DNA of 64,000 nucleotides. It comes from Odobenus rosmarus divergens. Lineage: Eukaryota; Chordata; Mammalia; Carnivora; Odobenidae. The position numbers were made by a program, and so were the translations under genes. Below the pieces are notes generated by a model, which worked only from the letters and a program-made list of their open reading frames with translations, did not search any database and was not told the origin of the DNA. Of the stretch, positions 53,827 through 64,000 are shown piece after piece (positions within the stretch are counted from its first letter, which is position 1; each line of letters begins with the position of its first letter). The stretch lies in contig NW_004451008.1 in assembly GCF_000321225.1 (NCBI RefSeq), positions 1,538,040-1,602,039 on the forward strand, given 5' to 3'.

Positions 53827-56800
53827 TTCTTTTTAAAGGCAAATGCAGTGCAGAATCATTTCACTGTGGGCCTTGGTTTGTTTATTCAGAACTGCCAGTT
53901 TCCCTATTTAAATGTTGGTTGGGGTTTTTTCCCCTCCTACTCATCCCCGAATGAGGGAGACTCTTGTTTCTTTTATGTCTCTCTCTTAAAAGAAGGGTGT
54001 GAGGGGAAAATAATATTTCAGATTCCTCAAGAATTAACCCAAAATGTTTGGGCCAGAAGCAGCTTTCAAAAGGTCAGGCTGTTCTGAGCCTTGGCTATGA
54101 GAGTCCTTCAGGCGACTCATTAAATTACAGATGAGTTCTTAAAGGTTCCACAAAATTTCTGCACATGTTAATTTCCGAAAAAGATATGTCCCAAAATAAT
54201 CTACCTCTCCCAACCTCAGATCTGGGTTTATAATGGAGAAGTGAGCAGAGCTACGAAAGATTACGGGCTATTTCCTGGGGTATTTGGGATCTCTTTCCCA
54301 GGAAAAGTCCATAAGAAGTTCAGATCTGTTACTGAAAATGTTATTGTCAATGCACCCCCCACCACCACCACCTTTAAAAGGCTGTGTTGGGAATTTTAGA
54401 ACCAGAAGAGGTCCAAAGGGGTTGGATTATTTTCCACAAGGTCTGGAGCTTAGGAAATATGCATAAGTGTCTGTTCCTATGAAATCTGAATATTTTAATA
54501 CTTATTGACAGATGGATTACTGCAGCCTCTGCAGAAAAGCCTGTCTTGTAAAGGATTTTTGAAAAATATACATAGGCCTAATCCTGTCACTGTTGTTGAA
54601 ATGAACATTTTACCCCCAAAGACACATGATATTGTCAAGTGCAGATTCATTCTGCCAGAAGGAGGACTATCTGCTTTTTTATTGTCTCCTTCCCCTTCCT
54701 TTTCAGAGTTTTAAATGAATTCCACTGGATTCAAAATGATACCCCGATTTTGCTGAAGTGATTTTCTCCGTGCATTTAGATGTGTGATATTTTTTCTATC
54801 TTTGAGAGCAGTAAGAACTTCAAGGTTTCTCAGGTGTGTCTATATATGGTTTGGAATGTGAAATGTATGGCTCTGCCCTATTATTGATCCTACGATGGAG
54901 ATTACTTTTATGATTTTTGGTCACTTTTCTAATCAAAGTTGCCATCCTGCCTGCTTCATTGGTTCCCTGCCGTTTCCCCCCCAACCCCAACCTTAAACAC
55001 AGTTTGTCCCTCTGCGTTCTCTTTGCCACTCCAATCTTAGCCCCATGGGGGCGCTGCAGAGCAGAGGGAAATCTGCTCCCACTGGCAGTAGAACTAGCCA
55101 GAATGGGGGCTGGGAAGGAATTCACCCTTCTTGTACCTCAGAACTTTTCAATTCTTTGCAGGGAGCCCTTGGAGGGAAAACCCACCAGGCCTAGTTTATA
55201 GATAATTAAACCCACCGCCAGGGACCTCAAACCTTCTCAGCACATTATTTCTGGGACCAAGTGCCGGAGTCCCATATTTCTATGACCGTTGTTTTTTGTT
55301 TTTGTTTTTTTTGCCAAATCAGTGTTTACATTGAAAGAAATTGATCAGAAGGATGCTGTTAAAAGAAAAATAATATTGAAAATATTCTAAAGGTCGAGAC
55401 TTTAGGTAGATCCCTTACTCTCCACTGAATGAACAGTGAAGAAAATTGTGCACCCACCTCTCAATCTCTTTCCAAATCCTGGGAGGGTAACTGTCAAATT
55501 TTATACCAGTTGAATTTCTTCCAGACTGTCCTTCTTTCTCTCATTCTTGATCTCTCCCCATCAGTAGCCAGTTGGCATCACCGTGTGGGCTCCCTCTCTC
55601 CAGCAGTGCTCTGTTATAGGATTAAAGAAAGGATTGACTTCAATATATTCAAATTCTTTTAAATCATCCTTAAGAAGCTCTAAAGAGAGTTTCCGTGTCT
55701 GGGGTCTTATGAGTGATTCCTGCAGACTTGGAGGGACTATGTATCAACCAGTGCTATGATTTAATGGTCACTGGCTATTAATACTCAGAATAGAGGACCA
55801 GGCCAGCCCCTACGCCCGGTGGACTGAGCATAGTAATAGGTTCCTGAGTGCAGCTGCCGGGTCAATATAAGCTTTGTTACAAATAAAATAGCCTGGTCCT
55901 AATATTACATCTATTCAAGGAAAGGAACAGATTTTGCATCCAGTTCCCCACAATTCAGTCATAGCTGAAAAGGAAGCTATCCTTGGAATAAATAAATACT
56001 GCCTTGTCCTCTCTTTAAGGGGGCTCCAAACAGGAAGTCGGTTTCACCTGTCAGGAGCTTCTGGTACCTTGGTAGATCTTTAAGCTATCACATCTCAGGA
56101 TTATAGCTTTTAGAACTGGAAAGAACCTTGCAGATCAATCACACAACTCCCCCAGGCCTCTCTCTTTCGAGAGGACAGGCCTGCCCTCACCAGAGGCGTG
56201 GGTGACCCCAGGACACAACTGAAAATGGGTCTTCGTTTGACAGTCCTGCGTCATTTCAGAGAATGAGGGTGATCTGACTGCCTGGCTTCGGAGGAGGGTG
56301 TCCTGTTTTCTGGCAGAATTGGGGAAAGCAAGGCTGCTTTGGGTTCCTCGTTAACTGTAAATTGGTCCTCAGAACGAACTCCAGGTCATGATGCTACTAC
56401 TGAGTTTTGATGGACATTTGGGTTTGGTTGTGTTTGTTCCCTGTGCTGTAGTACTCGACACTCCTTCTGATGGGTGTGGGAGATGCCGTCCACCTGATGC
56501 AGAAAATTTTACCTATTCCTTTTCTCTCAAATCCTTCATTTAGAGTTATTGTAGACAAGCTCCCTGTACTATCCTTGGAGAAAGAAGGGAGATTTCTTGG
56601 TATATTTTAGAGAAATTGAGCAGAAAGTTTTGAGACAGTAAAAGGAAAAACAGAAGACGATTTCCAGCTACTACCTTCTGAAAAAGAAGTGTCAACGTTT
56701 AATTTTGATCCATATGCTGCCTGCTTTCAGCCTGTTTTATTCTGAGACTTTTTTTTTCTTTAGAAACCTTTTCTAGCCCAGCTCAGACTTTCCCCCCAAA

Positions 56801-57426
56801 ACACTGATTTTCCATACTTTTCTCACTTTTTAAAAATGGAAATAAATATCAGGAGCTTAAAATAGAGAAGTAATGGGGGGGCGCCTAATCATTTGTTTAT
56901 TGCATTGGATCACTGTTTTGAATAGCAGGGTTTTCACTTCCTATGAAACTCTAGCATGAAGGAAAGCAGCAGCTGGACCAGGAAGGGATGAAGAGAGGAA
57001 AGCACTGGAGTGTTTGTAAACTCTGGGTAGCTGGCCCACCCTCCCTGCGGGTGCCTGCCGGTACTTAGCTGTCTTTACTACCTAAGGCTAGAAGTGGAAA
57101 AACTTGATTTGCGTGTTGTGCCTGCATTTTTTTCCCCCTTCTCCACACCGCCCTCTGTACACCTGACCGTGCAGAAGCCTATCTGAAGCCGGCTGGCTGG
57201 CAGGCAGAGTTGGAGAGCGGAAGAATGTGCGGAGGGAGGGAGCACTTCGGTACTTTTCCATTCACATCTCCACAGTGGCTTTTCTTGTTTATTTCACCCT
57301 CCACCCGCAGAAAGCTTTCAGCTGCCTGAAATTCGAGTCATTACACTGTTCCCTGAGGTCAGACTACAGATGCTTGGTGCATGTTTCCTACATGTTGGTG
57401 TCTATGTAACATATGTACATACAGAG
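53827..57426. other. Upstream intergenic, no gene seen
   Basis: Unique-looking DNA with few repeats; a MIR3-like piece may lie near 56100-56170. A partial CTCF-like motif, CCCCATGGGGGCGC, is at 55041-55054. Low repeat content suggests possible conserved regulatory DNA, which I cannot test. Confidence 0.45.
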
Positions 57427-57470
57427 ACACACACACACATACGCACGCACACACAGGCACGCACACAAAC
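57427..57470 (+). repeat. CA-rich simple repeat
   Basis: Interrupted CA/CACG units. Confidence 0.8.
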
Positions 57471-57554
57471 ATGTAACTCTCAGGGGCATGGTGTGAGGTA
57501 GGAAGGAAAAAAAAAAACAAACCTGGATTTGTTGCCAAAAAAACCTTGGCTTCT

Positions 57555-57690
57555 AATTACAGCTCTGCCTGGAACTCCCTTATGGAACCTGGAGCAAAAC
57601 CACTTGTCAGGACTCAGTTTCCTCAGCCGTGTGAAGAAATAACCCCAATGATTTGCGTGATGTCTATCTGTTCTAAATTCTATACCTTTA
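57555..57690 (+). repeat. MIR fragment
   Basis: 'aattacagctctgcctggaa' and 'aggactcagtttcctcagcc' fit the MIR core. Confidence 0.6.
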
Positions 57691-58136
57691 TATCCAAATA
57701 CATCTTTACATAACTTTGAGGTGGGGGCAGAGGACGGAAAGGAGCTGTACCTGGCATGGGGGAAGGGGTTAAAATTTAAACTTCTAAGTAAAGAAGGCAG
57801 TCCCAGAATCCTCACCTCTATCAATTTTTAACCAATTGTAGACCAAAGTCTGGGGTTATGCTGAGTGGGTACAAAAACCAATTGAAGATTTTTAATGTTG
57901 AGTTGGAGGAGACAGGTTCTAAGACCTTGTACCTTTGATCTCCAGCATTCATAATCAGCTGTGACAGTTCCCAAGTGTCTCTTCAGCATTATCGTTCTTT
58001 TTTTTTTTTTTTTTTTGCCTTCTGTTTGTGTTTGGAAACTGTTCCAGTCAGTGATAGGAAGGAGATGACACTTGTAAACTGGGCAGTCTTTAAGCCACTG
58101 GGCCCCATGTGGATGTGAAAAATATGTCATAACATT

Positions 58137-58139
<3 letters not shown>

Positions 58140-58171
<32 letters not shown>
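58140..58171 (+). repeat. (CA)n microsatellite
   Basis: Pure CA repeat after a short imperfect start; a poly-T run (57999-58016) and a poly-A run (58303-58326) lie nearby. Confidence 0.88.
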
Positions 58172-58172
<1 letters not shown>

Positions 58173-58771
58173 AAGGAAGGAAAGAAAAAAAAAACCTAGA
58201 GAGAGATTCCTAGTAAGAAACTTAAAGGTAGATCAGCCATCACTACCTTAAAGGTAATTATTTGAAGTTAGAGGAAATAACAGATGAGGAGTTTGCCCTT
58301 ACCAAAAAAAAAAAAAAAAAAAAAAAGGCTTGAACTTCCAGAACAAACTTGAAGGCAATAAAAGAGATACTTCAAATCAGTATTTCCTATACTTTTTTTG
58401 ATCTCCATTCTTTAAAACAAAAGGTCTGAAGTTTCTCAGGCCTGATTGTCTAGATGAAATGAGGTCTTTAACAGACCTCTCGGCATCCTCAGGAAGTAAT
58501 AAAACAGCCCCAATTTATTAGCAGTGACCTCCCTACCACCACCATTTCTCCTTTGGCTTAGACCCTCTGGTATGTTGCTGTCCACGTACAAGGAGACATG
58601 GAGTCAGTTACACTCTCTCAGTGTAGAATTACTGAGTTATAATATGCTAGAACTGGGAGAGTCCTTAGCAACAATCCAATCCAGTGCTATCAATGGTATA
58701 GAATTGGCAACTGGGGCCCAGACACATTCAACTGCAGACAGAGCCAGATCTAGAATTCTGATGCCCTGATT

Positions 58772-59064
58772 CTAAATCCATTGTTGTTTTTTGTTTTTTG
58801 TTTTTCCATAGTTTATCATGGAAAGAGGACATAGAGTGAGCATCCCTGCAAAAGAGCCATTTGCTGTGGCCTTACATTCAGAGAAGTCCTCAGAGTTGGA
58901 CTTTTGACATGCTCTCCACTGAGGTTCTGCTGCAGTCTTAGTGGCGCACTGACAGGATCGAAAGAAGACCTTCACACACAAGTTTTGTGTGCAGGTCCCG
59001 CCGCAAGACCCAGTGTAGGAGCCCTCCCAGTCCCCCATGGTGCCGTGATTTCATACTGTTACTA
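58772..59064 (-). pseudogene. Possible small retrocopy with an A-rich tail
   Basis: On the minus strand an 88-codon frame starts at 59038 in a good context (CACCATGG) and begins MGDWEGSYTGSCGGTCTQNL. It runs into an A-rich stretch of CAAAAA units at 58785-58805. Short similar flanks (gatttag on both sides) could be a target-site duplication. I do not recognise the protein, so a retrocopy of an unknown transcript or chance are both possible. Confidence 0.25.
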
Positions 59065-59129
59065 AATCTAGAATTGTCATGAATCGTGTGATTGTATTGT
59101 AATTGTGTGTATGTTGGTGTTTAAAATGT

Positions 59130-60145
59130 AAATTTTTAAATATATATGGCCTAGAAGCAACAATGCCACAGTAGCAATGAGCACACCTCATGCCCAGATT
59201 GTACCATAAAATAAGGATTTGCTAAAAAAAAAAAAAAAAAAGAAACCAAACAAACACACACAAAAAATCCCTGCATTGCTGGGGGATATTTCAGAGACAC
59301 TGGAGCCATCTGAAGAGCTCCCAATGGCCAAAGCTGCAAAATTTGAGTGACAAGATCGAATAATATTAGATTATAACCCAAAGTATAAAATAAATGTCCA
59401 CAAGTTTACACAGATATAAATAAATTATGGGAAAAATTAATAAATGGAAGAGACAAATTTCCCATGCAGAAGAATTCCAAATAATTTATGTAGATATTCT
59501 TCCCTGAAGGAGGGAGAGTATAATTCCCCTCTCCTTAAGTGTGAGCTGGGCATAGTGACTTTCTTCCCAAGACTGTGGTATGGTAAGGGGAATGGGGGAG
59601 GTAATTTTATATGGAGAAACCAGATTAACAGTACATCAGCCAGGACATCAAGGTCAACATCAACAAAGATAAACCACAAACAACAAACAAACAATGATAA
59701 ACCATGTTGATTGTATGTACCTTTGATATAAGGTGGTGAAATGGGTCTTTACTCTGTGGTCTTCCTCCCATACCTCAGTCTCTTTATGAGAAAAACATCA
59801 GACACATTCTAGTAGAGGAGCATCCTACAAAATGCTTGACCAGTACTCCTTAAAACTGTCAACGTCATCAAAAACAAGGAAAGTCTGACAAGTTGCCACA
59901 ACCAAAAGTAGCCTAAGGAGACATGATAACTTCATGTAAAGTAGTACTTAATGGAAAAAGACAGAAGGTAAATCTAAACAAACCTGAATACATGATGGAC
60001 TTTAGTTAATAATATTGTGTGAATATTGTTTCATCAATTGTTACGAATGTACCATACTAAGGTGAAATGTTAATAATGGGGGAAACTGGGTACAGGATTG
60101 TTCTGTGTACTATCTTCTCATTTTTTGTGTTAAAAAACCAGAAAT
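59130..60145 (+). mobile_element. Old LINE-1 (L1M) 3' UTR, plus orientation
   Basis: 'gaccagtactccttaaaact', 'aacaaggaaagtctgacaag', 'gcctaaggagacatgataac', 'atggactttagttaataata' and 'taataatgggggaaactggg' appear in the order of an L1M 3' end. An A run lies at 59225-59241. No ORF1 or ORF2 coding sequence is present. Confidence 0.75.
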
Positions 60146-60163
60146 ACACACACACACACACAC
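60146..60163 (+). repeat. (CA)9 repeat
   Basis: Short pure CA run followed by a CT-rich stretch, at the tail of the L1M element. Confidence 0.85.
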
Positions 60164-61194
60164 ATATTTATATAATCTCTCTCTCTCTTTCTCTCTTTTT
60201 CCCCGCCATACTAGAAGCCTCCAAAAAGTGACCCAGGCTTCTTTTGAAATCTGAGAGGTCCTGCCCCCAAAATAGAGTCTGGAAAATGAGGGAACCTGCC
60301 TTTATTCTTTTAATTTACTAAACTGAAAGCAATTTAGCTAATTTCTGTATGTCATCATCTGGATAGAGAACTGTCTGGAGGCACCAAAGGCCAAATGTCA
60401 TTATAGTAGTAGATGACTCAAGCCACCTCATCAGTCCGCTCATTCAACATTTTTCTGTGGAGATTCTCTATGGAAACAGGGCCTTGAAAAATCTTCACCA
60501 TCCATCCAAATGAGACACGCAAAACTTGAGGATTCATAACTGAGGTTGGGGGAGCCCCAAGAGCTTCCCAGAATGTCTGCTATTTCATTGTACAACTCCG
60601 ATAGAACTGTGGATCTCATCAGTGTTGTAACTCTGGGTGTCTAGGGAAAACAGCTGACTGGACCCCGTGACTCTGTGACTTTGTCTTCATCATCTGGATT
60701 TGACACTATAACCTAAACTCTCCTCAGCCTTCAACCTATTAGTTCTGCAGTTGAGAAAGGTCCAGAGAGGCAAATGGTTTGCAAAGACCACCCCCAAAGT
60801 TAGTGGTAGAGTCGATTCCTGTCAATTGGTCCACCCTGACTCACTTATTTTGCTGCTGTATCCCTTTGGTAAGCTGAACGCTGTTATTACATTGATGTAC
60901 ATTACTTCAGGAATACCTCATTCATTTCTAACCAGTTGTCAGTTACCAACGGTGTCTAGTTCCCATGCTGTACTTGAGTTTTAAGTGTGTCTTCCTTTTT
61001 TTCTCTTTTCCCCCATCTATCAACCTCTCTGCCAAGTGGTTAGAAAATCTTTGGACCAATACTTATGTTCACTATGGAGGTTGACATTTAAATAATTCTT
61101 GATGGAATGCAATGAGATAATCCTGTCATACTACATTTTGGTTAGCATGACTCTTTTGGTGATCCATTTGGTCACATGTCTCCAGAATCACAAA
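60164..61194. other. Intergenic, no gene seen
   Basis: No gene recognised. Confidence 0.5.
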
Positions 61195-61707
61195 CAGTCC
61201 AGCCCTTTGGGTCAGTAATTCTACTTCTAGGAACCCATCTTTGAGGTGCATACAACATACAGGAAAATATTCAAACATGTAGGGGAAAAGTCTTTGAATG
61301 AATATAGGTATCTAAGTGTTATATCTAACAACAAAAAATTTGCACAACCTCTATGTCCCGTTGTGACTGACTTGAGGGAAAAGATGTTGGATGGAGAATG
61401 ATGAAGTATAATCTGACTAATTTTTAAAGATTGGAATTGGAAAATACTTATGGTAACAGATAAAGTGAAAAGAAGTCGGATATATATATATATACACATA
61501 CTTGTATATATGTATATGGAATATTCATAACTATGTTTAAAAATACTCTTCATAGAAAATAAATGATATAAACAAGAATACACAATAAACAAAAAAAATA
61601 TTTTGGCTGTCTTAGAGTAGTAGGATTATGAATGATTTTCTCCCTTATTTTTTTCCTTATCTTCCAAATTATGTAATGTTTTTGTATTAGTTTGATATAT
61701 ATATCTA
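61195..61707 (+). repeat. Probable old L1 3' region
   Basis: 'taattctacttctaggaacc' followed later by 'gcacaacctctatgtcccgt' and an AT-rich end is typical of L1M-related 3' sequence. Subfamily uncertain. Confidence 0.45.
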
Positions 61708-61714
61708 TCCATCT

Positions 61715-61752
<38 letters not shown>

Positions 61753-61808
61753 CATCTTCTACCTATCTATCTATCTATCATCTATCTGTCTATCTATCAT
61801 CTATCATC
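61708..61808 (+). repeat. (TCTA)n tetranucleotide microsatellite
   Basis: About 100 nt of TCTA units with TCCA, TCTG and ATCTTC interruptions. Confidence 0.9.
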
Positions 61809-63639
61809 TCACAAGCACATACCTACGACACTGAAAAGCCCTAAGTGAAGTCTTTAAACACAACTAGTTGCCTAATTCACAGGTCTGAATGTTTGGCCTA
61901 AAGTTAATGCTGCCCACATCTTTAGGACCTATAGCAAAAGTAGAGCAGCCCACTCACTCTAGGAGAAGACCTTTCACTCTGGAAGGCACTTGTCTCAACA
62001 ACAACAAACAGTACCCTTGCGGAGCACGTTGACCCAAATGAGATTAGGTAGATCTGTAACTCTTTGATCTGTCTCCGCCCCCTGGGTCTTAGTGTGCTTC
62101 TCTTGTTTGTTGGTGTTTCACAGCATTTGCAAATGTCAGAGGGTTTCCTTGTTACTTTGCTGTCTCTCTGAGGCCACCCCAGAGCTTTCCTGGTAGATAA
62201 GACTGCCTTTTGGAGTTCTCTGGGGGCTACGGGACATGTATTTTTGATTCTTATAACATGTTTGGCTAGTGAATGCTAAGGCAAAAAATTTTTTAAAATA
62301 AACTATTCAAAGTTTTGTTTTGTTTTTTTTTTCTTCAGAGAATCACAGCCTATTAGGAACTTTGGGGAGTATACTATTATTTGAATCACTGGTTTTTGGA
62401 AAAGGGCATGGCGGTAGACATCAGAATCTAGGGGGTGAGGGTGAGGACCATGCTTCTGATGAGCCCCCTCTTGCCTGAAACCACCAGTGTCATTCCTCAC
62501 ACTCAGCTCACCCTATTCACTCACTCACTCACTCATTCAAACAACACACATGTTCACTGACAGTCTTTCGTGAAGGAGACACTGTGCTAGATGCTGGGGA
62601 AACAAATATGAATATAATATGGGACCCTGACCCCAGGGGGCATACAATCTCCTGAGGAAACAGAGACTCAGAAAGGTGCTAAAACTTGCTTTAAGTCATG
62701 CAAAAGATAATCCCTGACCCAGGACTGGGCCCCAAGTGTCCTGATTCTGAGCCAAACAAAACTCTGGGGCTTCTTCTCAGATGCTGTGTCCTACTTCCCC
62801 CTCTGCCATCAGTGTGAGGCGTTGACACCCCCCTGCCCTTGGGCAGGTTCGGTCTCTGCATTTTTCACCCCATATTGGTTAGAACAAGATGTAACCCAGC
62901 CATCTCAAATGTACCATCCAGCAATACCCAATACCCAATGTGGGAAGATCCCCATGAGCCTAGACACACACAGAGCCTCAGCTATCTTCACCCCCACAAT
63001 CACCAGCTGGGCTCAGTATGCTGACCAGAGCTTTGCCTGGACCTGATTTTTATATCTTCTTGTACCTGACAGGTTCTACCATGAACGGTCAGATCACCCA
63101 TGCTCTCCCAGAGCACAGAGCATCCAGTAACATCTGCAGCCTGGATATCAGAACCTAACCGCATTCCTAGCAGGATGTGCACACCTAATAGGTGTTGATG
63201 CCTACTTAACAATAAGCCCAAGCTCACCTCAACCCTCTGGGCATCCCAGATCTTTGGGTGATAAATGGGCAGATGATCTCTCCAGCTGCCAGCCCTGCAT
63301 CCAGACCACTTTCCATGGCACTGTAGTCACCGAGACCCAGCCCACCTAGGGCTGGGCCTATTTGCCAGCAGTTGTAACCATTTCCTCTCTGTGGCCAGGC
63401 AAGGATGAACTGCATATAATGACACATGCAGAATACCACCAGACAAGATTGCAGCAGTCGTACCATTAGTTAGTCCAGCAGCGTTCAATGTGGGAATGTC
63501 AGGGTGCCAAGAACAACCTTACTCTTTGGAGACACTGGCACTACAATGCCAGCCAAGTGTTCAAAAGAAAGTGGGACAGAAAAAAATTACTTCTGACATT
63601 AATAAAAGCCAAACTTTGTGAAGGCAGATTAAGAAGACT
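61809..63639. other. Intergenic, no gene seen
   Basis: Includes a small (TCAC)n run near 62517-62535. Open frames near 62786-63466 have no recognisable domains or splice context. Confidence 0.5.
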
Positions 63640-63895
63640 TGATAGTGGTGATGGCAAATCGAGAAATCAAGTACTTAAGTCCCTCAAATGTTTCCCAGTC
63701 TTGTCTCCTACAACCGTTTTCTATGCCAGACTCCGAGGACCCATGCACTTACCTCCACCCCACACCCCTGCCTTGATCTCTGCCTTTCTTCAATAGGCTA
63801 CACACTCTTCATGGGTAAGAGTACTTCATTTTTGTTTTCCGTGTCTTGTGTCCAATACATTGCTCACTTAGGAAATGTTGGCTAAATTAAAGTTA
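63640..63895 (+). repeat. Probable L2 3' fragment
   Basis: 'cttgatctctgcctttcttc' and the end 'acttaggaaatgttggctaa' resemble the L2 3' end. Diverged. Confidence 0.4.
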
Positions 63896-63899
63896 GGTA

Positions 63900-64000
63900 G
63901 AACTGAAAGAGAATTTGATGTGAAATCTGATGATCTGGGTTCCAGTTAAAGTTCCATAACTGACTAACTTCTGTGGGTCTCGGTTTCTTGTTCTCTAAAA
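63900..64000 (+). repeat. MIR fragment at window edge
   Basis: 'gatgatctgggttccagtta' and 'ctgtgggtctcggtttcttg' match the first half of a MIR that continues past the window. Confidence 0.55.

Noticed and set aside
56876..56890. 'ggggggcgcct' as a SINE head
   Set aside because: Only about 10 bases match and no SINE body or tail follows.
61708..61808. Regular tandem units as a CRISPR-like array
   Set aside because: These are 4-bp microsatellite units with no repeat-spacer architecture, in a mammalian genome.

Overview
This is a stretch of mammalian nuclear genome, almost certainly from a caniform carnivore. The tRNA-Lys-derived SINEs (for example 20948-21147, 22046-22248 and 26309-26472) have the carnivore SINEC layout. 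Their 'agactcccc...gagcaggg' body looks like bear, mustelid or pinniped copies rather than the younger dog SINEC_Cf or the cat type. The species itself cannot be fixed from the sequence. Gene order (RTP2 then BCL6, both on the minus strand, about 20 kb apart) matches human 3q27.

Layout: 1-6.2 kb is intergenic with old repeats (L2, MIR, a hAT-like fossil). RTP2, a two-exon gene for a chaperone of odorant and taste receptors, lies at 6.42-9.95 kb on the minus strand and is intact (226 aa). From 10 to 29.9 kb is intergenic, with most of the window's young SINEs, several L1 3' fragments and MaLR-type LTR pieces; no gene was seen there. BCL6 fills 29.94-52.53 kb on the minus strand: two non-coding 5' exons, eight coding exons, and a 1.07 kb 3' UTR. 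Every coding junction was traced at the base level; the joined CDS is 2121 nt (706 codons plus stop), the same length as human BCL6. From 52.5 to 64 kb lies the BCL6 promoter flank and upstream intergenic DNA (simple repeats, an L1M 3' end, MIR/L2), with no confident gene.

BCL6 is a BTB/POZ plus six-zinc-finger transcriptional repressor needed for germinal-centre B cells. Its exon 1 here holds four TTCNNNGAA motifs in 73 bp, with a fifth just upstream. This is the motif class BCL6 and STAT factors share, consistent with the known negative autoregulation. The same leader has two 19-codon upstream ORFs. Intron 1 (10.5 kb) holds a CpG-rich block with a good splice donor, which fits an alternative first exon, plus strong CTCF-like motifs.

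I do not see an undescribed biological system such as a CRISPR-like locus or a novel gene cluster. The most interesting signals are regulatory or evolutionary: an out-of-frame RTP1-like leader upstream of RTP2, the BCL6 leader uORFs and autoregulatory cluster, the alternative promoter region, and structure-prone repeats near the BCL6 start site. Repeat family names rest on recalled consensus sequences and were not checked with a masking program.
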